From: Leptasterias polaris
Lineage: Eukaryota > Echinodermata > Asteroidea > Forcipulatida > Asteriidae
Length of the DNA stretch: 64,000 nucleotides
Assembly: GCA_037783415.1 (NCBI GenBank)
Contig: JAZGTN010000037.1
Location: 4,946,501-5,010,500 of the forward strand
Direction: 5' to 3'
The notes beneath the pieces were generated by a model. It saw only the letters and a list, made by a program, of their open reading frames with translations, had not been told where the DNA came from and ran no database searches. Shown piece by piece: positions 22,069 to 33,338 of the stretch. Made by a program: the position numbers and the translations under genes. Within the stretch, counting starts at the first letter, position 1, and the number at the start of each line of letters is the position of its first letter.

Positions 22069-22261
22069 CTGTGTTGACTTTGGATCTGGAGTGTATTCCT
22101 ATTATCCCAGAGTTCATTCTGCTGATTGGCTGAGTTGACAATCAATGGCCCACTTCCCACACTGAATATCTGGTCACAGGCCATGGGATCTTGGCTGTCT
22201 ACTGACCCCAAGCAGTAACCCCCAAGCTCCAGGTTGCCGTTCCCACAAACTCTTCCAATAC
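22069..22261 (-). CDS. Exon: C-type lectin domain 1, first half
   Basis: Acceptor tttcag before GTATTGG, donor AACACAG/gtatca, phase 1 in, phase 2 out. It contains VCGNGNLELGGYC, a MACDQIF stretch and SANQQNELWDN, which fits a C-type lectin N-terminal half after a weakly conserved start. It joins the next exon to give QHRYLIGL, where YLIGL is the WIGL core motif of the fold. Assignment rests largely on this junction. Confidence 0.75.
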
Positions 22262-22689
22262 CTGAAATCATTTTTTATTAAAGGTCTTTGAAAAATGCTT
22301 CTGTTAAAAATCAACCCCTGAACTTTTTTTTTTATTTTTTCAATGGGTGACTTCTGAGAGGATGGCTGGCATCCCGGTCGAAGGTCATTTTCTGTTGTAC
22401 TCGTCGCTGAGAACAATGAAAAAGGACTGGTGTGTGGGACGCCAGCTATCATCTGAAAAGACACTCATTGCAGAATCAACAAAATCAAAAACAAAACATC
22501 ATATGATCTCTCGTGAGTTGTGGTGGTCTGAAGAACTGTGGTTGACATTGCGATGTTTTGATCAGTATATGCTCCAACCGTAAAAAGGAGCATACTGGTT
22601 AAAACCACGGGTTGGAACAGTTCTTTTAGAACCAAAAGAACTCATAAGAGAGATTCATTCGCCAACCTTGCTAGAAAGAAAACAACATC

Positions 22690-22718
22690 AACACCAACAC
22701 CACCACCACCACCACCAA
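22690..22718 (+). repeat. (CAC)n microsatellite
   Basis: CACCACCACCACCACCACCA run in the intron between lectin domain 1 and F5/8C 3. Confidence 0.85.
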
Positions 22719-22852
22719 GTACCACTGTAACCAGAGGACACACACATCATTGGTGTGATCATCGGTAGACAACACTCAGTAAAGGCTTTTAAGCTATGCC
22801 CAAAAATGTACAGAAACACATTTACAAAAACAGCAGAACTTAAAGATCTCAC

Positions 22853-23000
22853 CTTCTAGCATACAACCTACGACCTCAACACGGAAGCACGCTGTGATAT
22901 TGTGCCATGAGTGAGGCAGAACACGCAATCGCTGAGTTATGAACGGCCTGTCCAGATTATTGCGCACTTCGGAATTCTGGTCGCTGTTCCCTTGAAAAAT
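22853..23000 (-). CDS. Exon: F5/8C domain 3, last part
   Basis: Phase 0 in, phase 1 out. I chose the acceptor cccttctag before ATTTTTCAAG rather than the AG ten bases further on, because only this gives the family sequence IFQGNSD in frame with the previous exon. The rest reads RPFITQRLRVLPHSW and FRVEVVGC. Confidence 0.9.
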
Positions 23001-23215
23001 CTAGAAGGGCAAAGAAAACATTGAGAGAGAGAGTGAGATCATGTTTTAAAAAAATGGGTATCTGAAAGTCTACAAATGAATCTGAAAGTCTACAAATTTA
23101 TACAGGTGGGATTAAAGACCATTGATAAGATTAGAGTTGTCTTTCTAGGTCAGTAAAAGTGGATATATCTAACTTTAAACTGCTTCTTAAAGGTATAGTT
23201 GTACTGAGATATGGC

Positions 23216-24169
23216 CAGCGTTGTCACTACGCCGGTCGGTGCCGGTCGGACCTGCCGGCACTCGGAGCTACCCGACCGGGACTAAGCTTTGCTAAAGCTT
23301 TTACCGACCGGCACTAAATTCGACCAAAATGCTGAATATTAAATTATTTTGTCATCAGAAGCCAACAATAAATTCCAGTATTTACAACAAAATACATCGG
23401 GTTTTGTTTTAGTATCCATTCCTAACAATATCTGACAAAATGTTGCGTGCGTCCTAATTTATTTTGTCCCGTTCTGTTTGTACCGTATCGTGGCTTTGCG
23501 CACACCATTGATCACAACATTCAGCCTGCATGCCGGAGAGAGACCGACCAAAAAATCATGCTACGCGCAGCGTCCACGATAACCAACGGTCTTTCTTCAG
23601 GGCGCCCGGCTGATCTGCCAAGTAATAAATATGCATAAGGTGACGTCGCGCGGTAACTTACGTCACTCAACCAATGAACATGCAACTTGTGAAGCTATAT
23701 GCAACGTCACGGGTGCTTGCATATTCATTAGATGGACAAGTCTCAAGCTACAGTATATCGCGCGGCGTCACCTCATACATATTTATGACTTAGCAGATCA
23801 GCCGGGTGCCCTGACTTTCTCACGATCAACAGGCAGCAAATCATAAATAAGATGGCGGCCCCCAAGCACGACGAACTTCAATGTATTTTTTTTTTGCCAT
23901 TTTCAAACCATATTATCTGGACGAAGTCATCGGTGAGCCCTGGCATGTATCATAATAATTCACCAGATGTAAGGAAAAAAATAAAGTAGGTTGGAGTAGT
24001 ATGGGATGTTTATAAGTGGGAAAAATTGATCGTACTTTTAAAACATAGCTGTAAATGGCGACTGTGATGAGACTGAGGTTGGGCTCTGGACCCCCCGGCC
24101 ATGAGGCGCGATACTACGTTCCCGAGCAGAAAATTAGCCGGCACTAAATTTGGGCTAGTGACAACACTG
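23216..24169. mobile_element. Non-autonomous hAT-like element with 8-bp target duplication
   Basis: Ends CAGCGTTGTCACTA and TAGTGACAACACTG are inverted; GATATGGC directly flanks both sides (23208-23215 and 24170-24177). CAG...CTG tips and an 8-bp duplication are hAT traits. Subterminal CCGGCACTAAATT repeats occur near both ends. No transposase frame. A second palindromic element sits inside. The duplicated target includes TGGC, the first bases of the SINE-A copy that follows. Confidence 0.92.
23598..23812. mobile_element. Nested palindromic hAT-like MITE
   Basis: CAGGGCGCCCGGCTGATCTG at the left is mirrored by CAGATCAGCCGGGTGCCCTG at the right, 215 bases. Flanks share CTTTCT within an imperfect 8-base repeat. 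It lies inside the larger hAT-like element, so it inserted later. Confidence 0.85.
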
Positions 24170-24173
24170 GATA

Positions 24174-24268
24174 TGGCATGTCGTGGCTCAGTGGTTAAGC
24201 GCACTGGACTTGAGGTCCGGTGTTTCTGATCAGCAGAGTGTGGGTTCGAATCCCAGTCTTGACACTTG
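24174..24268 (+). repeat. SINE-A head
   Basis: TGGCATGTCGTGGCTCAGTG (A-box region) to GGTTCGAATCC (B box) and TTGACACTTG. Interrupted at its first bases by the hAT-like insertion. Confidence 0.8.
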
Positions 24269-24410
24269 GGGGAACCAACGCAATCAGGTAGGGACTGAAA
24301 ACCCAATCCACATTCAAGGTTTCAGGTCTGAAGTGGGGTTTGAACCGGGAACCACAGATGTGAAAGGCAGCTGGTAAATAAACTACTGAGCCAAACCTAA
24401 AGCCATCATA
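24269..24410 (-). repeat. SINE-C copy (tRNA-like head)
   Basis: On the minus strand TTTGGCTCAGTAGTTTATTT (A box region) and TTCCCGGTTCAAACC (B box) are followed by the body seen also at 9.3 kb. It abuts SINE-A head to tail in opposite orientation. Confidence 0.7.
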
Positions 24411-24456
24411 AATTTGTCTAAGGTTCAGAACACAGTGCATTGACATTGCAACTCAC

Positions 24457-24809
24457 CATGTCGTTTCCTTCCAAGTCTTTGTACGTACGGAACACCTCGA
24501 GGTCCCCACCCTCATCTGGAACCAACCACTGCACTTTGTACTCCTCCACCCAGTAGTGCCTCCATGCATCCCCGTCCCCCTGGGTTATGACCCCTGTGAT
24601 GGTGTGCATGGCACCCAGATCTACTTGATACCATTCAGCGATGCCTTGCTCGTGCCTTGGACCCCAGCAGCTGTAGGGTCTCCCATCCAGCAATCGTGTT
24701 TCTAGGTGAAGCCGTCCGTTGACTATGGGGGAGGAACTAAAGGTCGTTGATGCTGAGAGCTGATCGTCTGTGATGAGGCCTGTCTCTACTCCAAGACGTG
24801 TACCGCAAG
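24457..24809 (-). CDS. Exon: F5/8C domain 3, first part
   Basis: Acceptor ttcttcag, donor GACATG/gtgagt, phase 1 in, phase 0 out, 117 codons plus two bases. Contains TCGTRLGVETGLI, ITDDQLSASTTF, then EWYQVDLGAMHTITGVITQG and VEEYKVQWLVPDEG. This is the best match of the three F5/8C domains to the family; the long central sequence is a full first part. Confidence 0.92.
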
Positions 24810-25094
24810 CTGAAGAAAGAAAAGAAATGGTAAATCAAAGCTGAAAACTTTGTACACTCTAAGAGAGGCGTATTTACATCAGCCAACAATTATTAAAACT
24901 TTCTGCAAAACAAGGATTGCAGTGACACCATGTGGTAACATTTCATAAGAGCTGGGTTGGTTAGGGGGAACATTCTATAAAAGCATAACAAAAGTATATA
25001 ATCAGTTCTTATGGCAGCACTTTTCTTGGGCGTCTCAATGCACTGATTGTGTTTTTTAAGACAGGTATATGAGTTTTTGATTTATTTGGCCCAT

Positions 25095-25351
25095 TTATAT
25101 AGCACCTTAATTGTAACTGGTTAAGTGAGATGCAGCACAACCAACCATGCCAGAAACACACTGGGGCAAACCCCTTTTCTTGAAGTGTATTTTACATGCA
25201 TTAATTACACAACACACAGGACCTACAGCTTTATTACGCCCCATCAGAAGGATGCAGCAATAATCAAGGACTCAAGTGCTAAGACCAGGCTGATAAAAAT
25301 CACCAGAGCTTGAGTCCGGTGCGCTAGACAACTTGACCACGACACGCCACA
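25095..25351 (-). repeat. SINE-A copy
   Basis: Starts TAGCACCTTAATTGTAACTG and ends TGACCACGACACGCCAC, the reversed head. The B box is disturbed (AAGACCAGGCTGATAAAAAT), so this copy is old. Confidence 0.78.
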
Positions 25352-25492
25352 AATGAGTGTCAAAAAAGGTTTTTCATTACTCATGCAAAGTATAATTATC
25401 AGTCAATTCCTTTTTCCAAAATAATGAGAAGGGCCTTGCAGCTTGCAGACACTTTATATCCGCTGATCCCAAATACTGCACATTCAGTCAAA

Positions 25493-26763
25493 CTTTTAGT
25501 AGGGAGATCAGCAGATCGGCGGGTTTCACTATCCTATCTGTTAGCGTGTGAAAACTCGAAGAAAAAAATGGACTGAAAAAACATCATTTTGAAATATTTT
25601 ACCTTCTTTAAAAGACCGTGTGGCAGCCAAGAAGTTGCTTTTTCAATATATCATATTTTTTTGAATGAAATCTCTGGTAAAACACCTTAATTCTTTTCTC
25701 GAAATACGGCCAGTTGGAGAGCTAGTCGTTCGCGGTTTCCCTGGAAGTCGCCATTATTTTTTTATTTTTTTTCAGAGCGACCCTCTTACTCTAACGTCAG
25801 TTCCTCACCAGTAGAGGGCGCAATCATTCAATTGACTGTGTGGATCAAATTCTCGAGAGTCAATGGTAACGAATGATACCAAATATTCCATATTTTCTTT
25901 TTTATTTTCTCAGGGAAATTGATTACTTTATAAATCGAAGACTTTTAGCAACATTTTTTCATAATTGTTTTTGTTAAAAACGTCCAAATAGATAATTTTG
26001 GAGGGCAAAAAAGGTAGGAAAAACTAGTATTTTCTGAAAGATTAAAGTGTTGTGATTGTTTTGCACTGCTTTTCTGTTGCATGGGTATTTGCGGTTAGCT
26101 GCGAATTTCAATTTTATAAAAGTGTTCATTTTCAGAATTCCAGAAATTTTACTTAGGAATTCTAACATCTTGATTCTTGATGAATGTTTGATTATATTAC
26201 TTCCTTATTAATTTGTGATTCTCTCATTCTCTGCCAAATTTTAAGATATCAATGTCATTTGAAAACCATTGTATTCCTTTTTTTTTAAAAGCTTTCCAGT
26301 GATATTAAATTTATTGGGGTGCAGATATCTGATGTGAAAGTTTCAAGGATAATTGTAAATACTACGCATTGCACTCTCAGAATTTACACTTACAGGACAG
26401 AATGCTGGAAAAATAATACTAAAAATTACATAACTCGGCCAAATTTTAAGATTTCAAGCTGATTTAAACACTATTAATTTACAAACTTTCCAGTGATATT
26501 AAATTTATTGGGGTGCAGATATCTGATTTGTGAAAGTTTCAAGGATAATTGTAAATACGCATTGCACTCTCAAAATTTACAGAACAGAATGCCGGAAAAA
26601 TAATACTAAAAAATACATAGGCCCCCCCTAACTCGGCCAAATTTTGAGATATCAAGCTGATTTAAACACTATTGTGTTTCTTTTTTTACAAGCTTTCCAG
26701 TGATACCAATTTTATGGGGGTGCAGTAGAAAAATATCATTTGTGCCGATCTCCCTACTTTTAG
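25493..26763. mobile_element. Candidate element with AGTAGGGAGATC inverted ends
   Basis: AGTAGGGAGATCAGCAGATC at about 25499 is mirrored by GCCGATCTCCCTACT ending at about 26759. In between are AT-rich sequence and the 200-base tandem repeat. No coding frame. Confidence 0.55.
26224..26730. repeat. Tandem repeat, about 200-base unit, about 2.5 copies
   Basis: GCCAAATTTTAAGAT recurs near 26235, 26438 and 26636 (as TTTTGAGAT), each followed by TTTCCAGTGATATTAAATTT, GGGGTGCAGATATCTGAT and GTTTCAAGGATAATTGTAAA. Confidence 0.85.
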
Positions 26764-27322
26764 ATTTAAAAACCACAAGTTTTAGACCAAAAATTGAGTT
26801 CTTATGAGTTTAAGTCCAAAAGAGAAAACCAATGTCCTGACATAGGATATGGTTTAAAATTGAATATGACTGCAAATGCAGTGCACATTTCCAAGATAAT
26901 GCGTTTATGATAGATGCTTTTTGTGACTGTCCTATTTTTGACATCCAAGTTTACTTTGCTCTAAGAAAATGTGGAAGTCCTTTTCAGACATTTTTTAGAA
27001 ATCGCCCATTACAAATTCCATAAACAATGACTGCATACACAAGTTCAATTCTGAATTTCCAAACTTTACTTTAGTCACAGTTTGAACTTTCACAAAGTTC
27101 ATTTTAAGGTCAGCTGGTGTGTTGTGGGATGAATAATTGGCTCTTTCAACTCACAGCCTTGAAATAAGACCAGGGATCCACTTCAAGGGTTAAAGGGGAA
27201 CCCCAGGTTTGCAACAAAATTTAGACTTGGTCTATCCGCCCTCAACTCTTCCTGATCCAGCTGATAAAATGTTCAAAATAAGCATGACTTACAACTAGGA
27301 ATGTAAAAAATAGATAACTTAC

Positions 27323-27470
27323 TGAGATAAACACATCCAACGAGTTCAAGGCGGAGACCAATACCGTCTGGATGCCACATGAATGGCATGATCTGGACAA
27401 CACGAGCAACGATTTCAGGTCGGAGGTCATTTCTGACGATGGTGTACTGATCAGAATTTGCCATGAATTC
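27323..27470 (-). CDS. Exon: F5/8C domain 2, last part
   Basis: Acceptor cccctgcag, donor CTCA/gtaagt, phase 0 in, phase 1 out, 148 bases, the same length as the closing exon of domain 3. It has FMANSDQYTIVRNDL, VARVVQIMPFMWH and LRLELVGC, which complete the beta barrel. Confidence 0.9.
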
Positions 27471-27628
27471 CTGCAGGGGACAAAATGTTTACAAATTTGG
27501 ATAAAAGTTCGCTTGTAAGCAGGTACAACAATGTCTACGACCCAATATCATGGTACTGTTCATAACCCAGTATTTTGCACTCCCGCAGAAACCCATAGAT
27601 AGAAGTATGTGCTTTACTAGGACACAAT

Positions 27629-27875
27629 TAGACTTGTGGACAAGTCGTTAAATGTCTGTCGCGGTGATAGCGGAACGGCTTTCTCGCAATATCCCGCGAG
27701 AGGGCTGCTCTGTGCGAGATTATTGCTCTCACGACTGGTCGCATTTACCAAAGAGTTGGCAGCCAGCAACTTCGCGCGAGAGCAGTGATCTCGCGAGAGC
27801 ATTCTTTTACGCGACAGCGCACCAGATGCGACTCGACTCACCGCGACCATCATTAACGACTTGTCAACAAGTCTA
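27629..27875. mobile_element. MULE-like MITE with 9-bp target duplication
   Basis: TAGACTTGTGGACAAGTCG at the left mirrors CGACTTGTCAACAAGTCTA at the right; GGACACAAT flanks both sides (27620-27628 and 27876-27884). A 9-bp duplication is typical of Mutator-like elements. The interior is GC-rich with several TCTCGCG/CGCGAGA palindromes. Confidence 0.88.
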
Positions 27876-28180
27876 GGACACAATAAGTACATTATTTTTG
27901 TGGTAGCAACCCCACGGGCTCTGATCTTCTTCTGTGATGTGACGGAACAGGGGGTAGACTTGGTGAAGTTTAGTGCACCAAAAGACGCAGTGCGCATTGT
28001 GCTTTGCGGGGGGTGCTAGCGGGTTCTTAAGCGAGCAGCGCTGGGTTTCCCGCTCTTTTTGGTCTTTGGTCCACTTATTTGGTCTAGTGTTTTTGATGTA
28101 GTCTGTGGCTCTATTACTTTTAGTGTTCTAGTTCTGTGTGACCGTGAACTGTGCGTTGGCACTGTGTTGAGACCAAATTG

Positions 28181-29094
28181 TATGGTGGCCCTGAAGGGAC
28201 ATCGCATATCGCATACGTGTGCGCACACGTATGCAATGTCGTGAAACAATTCGCGAATATGTGCGCACACGTATGCAATGTCGTGAAACAATTCGCGAAT
28301 ATGTGCGCACACGTACGCAATGTCGTGAAACAAATCGCGAATGTGTGCGCACACGTATGCAATGTCGTGAAGCAAATCGCGAATGTGTGCGCACACGGTA
28401 TGCAATGTCGTGAAACAATTCGCGAATATGTGCGCACACGTCTGCAAATATATTTGCAATGTCGTGAACGTTTATTGCATACCAAGTTGCATACCTTTGA
28501 ATAAAATGTCTAATGATCTGGGGGGTTTCTTGCCTACAGTGAGATTAGCGGTAGTCATTGCAGCGGTAGTCATTGTTGTGAGGCAAGCGAGGCGGGTGGC
28601 GTATTTCTTTTAGCCATGCTTACAGGAGCCTGACTGTAGCGCCACGTACTCCCTAGGTCTCTAACAAATTGTCTGCAACTATGACATCATCCCAAAGGTA
28701 TGCAACTTGGTATGCAATAAACGTTCACGACATTGCAAATATATTTGCACTCGTGTGCGCACACATTCGCGATTTGTTTCACGACATTGCATACGTGTGC
28801 GCACATATTCGCGATTTGTTTCACGACATTGCATACGTGTGCGCACATATTCGCGATTTGTTTCACGACATTGCATACGTGTGCGCACATATTCGCGAAT
28901 TGTTTCACGACATTGCATACGTGTGCGCACATATTCGCGAATTGTTTCACGACATTGCATACGTGTGCGCACATATTCGCGATTTGTTTCACGACATTGC
29001 ATACGTGTGCGCACATATTCGCGAATTGTTTCACGACATTGCATACGTGTGCGCACACGTATGCGATATGCGATGTCCCTTCAGGGCCACCATA
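28181..29094. mobile_element. Foldback element with 42-bp tandem repeats in both arms
   Basis: Left end TATGGTGGCCCTGAAGGG, right end CCCTTCAGGGCCACCATA; AAATTG flanks both sides exactly. About six 42-base units on the left and eight on the right are in opposite orientation, each with TGTGCGCACA and TTCGCGAA palindromes. Because 42 is divisible by three, all frames stay open, so the many overlapping 60-180 residue frames here (such as those made of VCAHIRDLFHDIAY units) are artefacts. Inner arm: TTGCAAATATATTTGCA. The centre is about 200 bases. Confidence 0.9.
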
Positions 29095-30061
29095 AAATTG
29101 CGTGTTCCCACTGCTACTGTGTGCGTTATCTTTAGCTGGTGGTTGAGCTGTGTGACCCGTTGTGTTTCTACGTTCAGCGAGAGAGATATAGCGAGGTGGG
29201 TTTTACTGTATAAGTAAACTTTATGTTAATGTAAGGCTCGGAGTTGTAGAGCGGGAATTGTGTAACCTTTATCGGGGGAAGGCTGAAGCATTGGAAGGTT
29301 GTGTGAGTTGTATGCCGTTGAATACACGTTGGTGTAGAACGGCTGAGGTATGAGTCAGTTGCGACCACTATGCGGGCTACCCGGAGGGTTATTAGAGTAG
29401 CGCTGACGAGTTCTTTAGAGAGGGTTATTGTAATCCGCATGAAGTTTCAATTGTGCAGACTTGCCAGTCTGTGAGGGTTATTAGCATAATAGAGTGTGAG
29501 GTATACCTGTGTTTGGCAAGGCTGATTCTTAGCGCTGGGCCGACTGAGGTTGTACTGAGGTTTATGCTGCTTACTATACTTGTTTGTATTACTGAGGTTT
29601 ATTACATTTAGGTGAGGTTTATTATCTTTACCTGGTTGTGTAATTACTATTATTGTTGAGTGATTCATTGAACGTTTATGAGAAATAAAACCATTGTTAC
29701 TGTTATTGGAGACCTGGTATCCTTGTGAGGTTTATTGAGGTTTCTGGTGATTGCTCTGATTCTAGCTATTAGGAATATCATTCTCAATCGGTGGTAAACT
29801 TCCACCAAACGAACTGCCCCTAGGCATAGCCGCCGTTCGTTATTATCCCCCCTTTTGTCTGGGTAGCCGCTCACCCTTGCATAAGGTTAATAAATATTAT
29901 TGGGGTTGGATAATCACCCTGGGTTGTGTCTGGTCTTCATCGACTCAAGGGTGTCCCGCCACACTTCTCCTTGCTCTGTTATTTGACTTTAAGGTAAACC
30001 CGAGCAACAACCATACAACAAGTAACGTTTTTCAAAAACCCCAGTCACACAAATCAGACCA
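29095..30061. other. Intron sequence between two foldback elements
   Basis: GAGGTTTATT repeats are scattered at 29550-29740. No exon or defined element recognised. Confidence 0.4.
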
Positions 30062-30129
30062 TACCCAGTGGGCACACAACGTTATTTCAACGTTGAATTT
30101 TGGTTGATATGGCGTCACAACGTCGAAAT

Positions 30130-31125
30130 ACCATAAAACAACGTTATTTCAACGTCACATTTGCGATGTTTGTTTTAAGTTGTAGTTTGACGTTGTGTAA
30201 ACGTTGGGAAAGTGTTGAAATAACATCGCGATTATAACAACCAAAAAATAATGTTGATCCAACGTCAATTTGGCAACGTAGTTTCAACGTATGTAACGTT
30301 TTTGACGTATGAACAATGTTGGATAAAGGTTGTTATTGCGTCGCGATAATAACAACCTAAAATCGATGTTGATCCAACGTCATTCTGGTAACGTTTTTTC
30401 CACGTAACGATTTTGACGTATGTACAATGTTGGATAAAGGTTGTTATTGCGTCGCGATAATAACAACCTAAAATCAATGTTGATCCAACGTCTTTCTGGT
30501 AACGTTGTTTCAATGTAACGTTTTTGGCCTATGTGCAATGTTGGATAAAGGTAGTTTTTGCGTCGCGATAATAACAACCAAAAATCAATGTTGACCCAAC
30601 GTCATTCTAGTAACGTTTTTTCAATGTAACGTTTTTGGCCTATGTGCAATGTTGGATAAAGGTTGTTATTGCGTCGCGATATAATAATAACCTAAAATCA
30701 ATGTTGATCCAACGTCATTCTGGGAACGTTTTTTCCACGTAATGATTTTTACGTATGAACAATGTTGGATAAAGGTTGTTATTGCGTCGCGATAATAACA
30801 ACCTTAAATCAATTTTGATCCAATGTCAGTTGGGTAACGTCATTTCAACATATACTTTTAAAAGTTAATGCAATGTTGGATTAAGGTTATTGTTGCGTCG
30901 CGATAATAACAACCTAAAATCAATGTTGATCCAACATTTTATTCTGGTAACGTTGTTTCATTGTGAACGTTTTTGACGTATGTACAATGTTGTAAAAGGT
31001 TTTGTTTGCGTTGCGATAATAACAACCTAAAATCAATGTTGATCCAACATTATAATTGGTAACATTGTTTCAATGTAACGTTTTTGACTTATGTACAATG
31101 TTGGATAAAAGTTGCAGTTGCTTTT
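30130..31125. repeat. Tandem array, 111-base unit, about 8 copies
   Basis: GCGTCGCGATAATAACAACC recurs near 30338, 30449, 30560, 30671, 30784, 30894 and (diverged) 31008, each followed by AATGTTGATCCAACGTC. Confidence 0.9.
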
Positions 31126-32694
31126 TTTATCTAGATTTGAGCTAAACCAAACACTCTTACATTGAATTTAGCATACTTAATTATGGTGAACAATTAAATT
31201 TATAAAATCCTTCCTCTATGGTAAAATATTGAACAATTGTGTCCGGTCAGACTATCAGTCAGTAACATACTAATATTATTGAACCAGCCATCTATTGCCT
31301 CGTTTTAACCATTTTCCATCAAGAAAATGACCAAGAAGATCACAAGAAATATAGACACATGAGGGGCGAGGATTCCAAGAAATAGCCCAGATAACATTGA
31401 TTGAAATCACCGCAAAATAAAAGGCATTATTCGTGGTCCAAATAATAATGTAATATTTCCATTAGTACCACAGAGCATACAGAAATGCAAGGACGGTCAG
31501 ATGTTGAAAAAGGTCACCTATTCTACAATGGGATCGATATAGGCCTAAAGCCAGCCCTAAAAATGTTGAAGTTGGCTTCCTCTAGGCTTTTAGTTCACGA
31601 CTGCACTTGAGGTCGCCCCAACCATTAAAATATTCACATTTTTGTTGCTATTTGTTTTTTTAACAATTACAAAATATCTAAATGTTTTTTCACTCAAGGT
31701 TCAGACAGGTGATTGAAACCTCAAACCAAATGTATACTTCTAAGTTGCCCTTCACAGTTTGGTTTTGAGTGTATGTTGACAAGGTGTTAAAAATTAATAA
31801 TTTGTGGGTAATTGTTTCTAGTTTTTTTGTATGGAAAACATTTTTTACACCGAGTTCGAATCAGGTAGATAATGCGACATCTCAAACTCAATTTTGTACA
31901 ATTCCTGTGTTGCATTAATATTTGGCAAGTAAAAAGCTTAACATTTCTACTAGGTTTTCGTGCATAACATGTTGACAAGAAGTTAAAATTTAACATTTTG
32001 GGGGATAATTATTTGTGTATGGAAATGTTGTTTTTATACTAAGTTCAGGTAACTGATGCGACAAACCTAATGTTATATCATTCCTATGTTGCATTAACAT
32101 TTGGCAAGCAAAAAGCTATACATTCCTTTTGGGTATGAGCGCCTTTTGACAAGATGCTAAAATTGAGCCAACGTTGAGACAACGTTGGGACAACGTTGAA
32201 ACTTATGCAAATTTGTGGGCGGGACTTAGAAGTGTATGACTTTTTCTGACAATATCAACACAATTTTGGTTGAATTTAGGAATTTCCCAGGCAAGTTTTT
32301 GTACTTTTTTTTGTAATTCGTTTGTAAGAAAATATGTACATCAAAAGTACAAAGAAACATTTGTCATTCCAAGATGTGAATTAAAAATTAAATAGTTTTA
32401 TTTTAAAAAGGTGTTATAACCATGACTGGAAATTCTGTAGATCCTGGACTATATAAATACAAGACATGCAGTGGAGAAGGATGTATAGGCCTGTATAAGT
32501 TGTTGTTATAGTGTAGAATGTATTATAGTTATCGGTATCATATCTTACATGTATATACCTTATAAGTATAAATAAGCATATACTAATTACTTGAATTAAT
32601 TATAACTACATAACAAGAAAGTTCAACTCGAAGACATTGTTTTAGATTAACTGTACGTTGGCCCAACGTTGGACCAACGTTGGGGCAATGTTGA

Positions 32695-33010
32695 GCCAAC
32701 ATAATTACAGATTATTCAACATTATTTCAACGTAGAAATTTGACGTAAAAACAACGTATACATGCCGACATTGAAACAACGTAGTGAGTTTAACGTTGTA
32801 TCTACGTCAGCATTTCAACGTTATTTCAATTTGCAAATTCAATCATTATTCAACATTATTTCAACGTAGAAATTTGACGTTAAAACAACGTATACATGCC
32901 GACATTGAAACAACGTAGTGAGTTTAACGTTGTATCTACGTCAGTACTTCAACGTTAATTCAATTTGCAAATACAATCATCATTCAACGTTACTCCAACG
33001 TCGGCATATG
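32695..33010. repeat. Two-unit tandem repeat, about 143 bases
   Basis: ATTATTTCAACGTAGAAATT and GTATACATGCCGACATTGAA occur twice with the same spacing, near 32713 and 32856. Confidence 0.85.
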
Positions 33011-33338
33011 ACGTTGCTTCAACGTTAATTCAACGTATTTTGCCCACTGGGTAGCAATACAAGAAATTGACACTCGTATTGATCTTACATCTTGCAAAGC
33101 ATGACACTTTAAATTTATTACGTGACATTTTAAAGTTTTTTGGTAAAAAACACACTGAATTGATCGACAGATGGGAACCAGTTTCCAAGCAACTTTGTGA
33201 TCGCAAAAAAAAAAAAAAAAAATTGGCTAACCAAACTTAAACTCACAGAGTTTTTCTAATCTTCTAAAGCACTTTTTTGAAGAGAAAATCTGCTCAAAAA
33301 TGGCATGCTTGAACCAGGTTTCATTAGAATCGGCTCAC

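Larger units (their letters stand above)
30062..33053. mobile_element. 3-kb non-autonomous element with TACCCAGTGGGCA ends
   Basis: TACCCAGTGGGCA at the left and TGCCCACTGGGTA at the right, with AACGTT/CAACGT motifs throughout both ends. The left third is a tandem array of about eight 111-base units; the right has two units of about 143 bases. No frame longer than about 80 codons. TA at both tips. The superfamily cannot be fixed from ends alone. Confidence 0.85.

Noticed and set aside
22990..23000. Acceptor tttcaag at 22991 for the last exon of F5/8C 3
   Set aside because: It breaks frame with the phase 0 donor at 24456 and loses the IFQGNSD family sequence.
24176..24266. Functional leucine-type tRNA gene
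   Set aside because: A- and B-box-like motifs are present, but the sequence does not fold as a full tRNA by eye and recurs as a dispersed family with long 3' bodies, so it is a SINE.
28190..29080. CRISPR-like array
   Set aside because: Units are contiguous tandem repeats without unique spacers, in inverted arms, in an animal genome.
28120..29217. Many overlapping open frames of 60-180 codons on both strands
   Set aside because: They are produced by 42-base tandem units, which are a multiple of three and lack stops in several frames; the sequence is a foldback element, not genes.
30265..30577. Frames with TLPxxRWI-type repeats
   Set aside because: They follow the 111-base tandem units of a transposable element and have no independent support.
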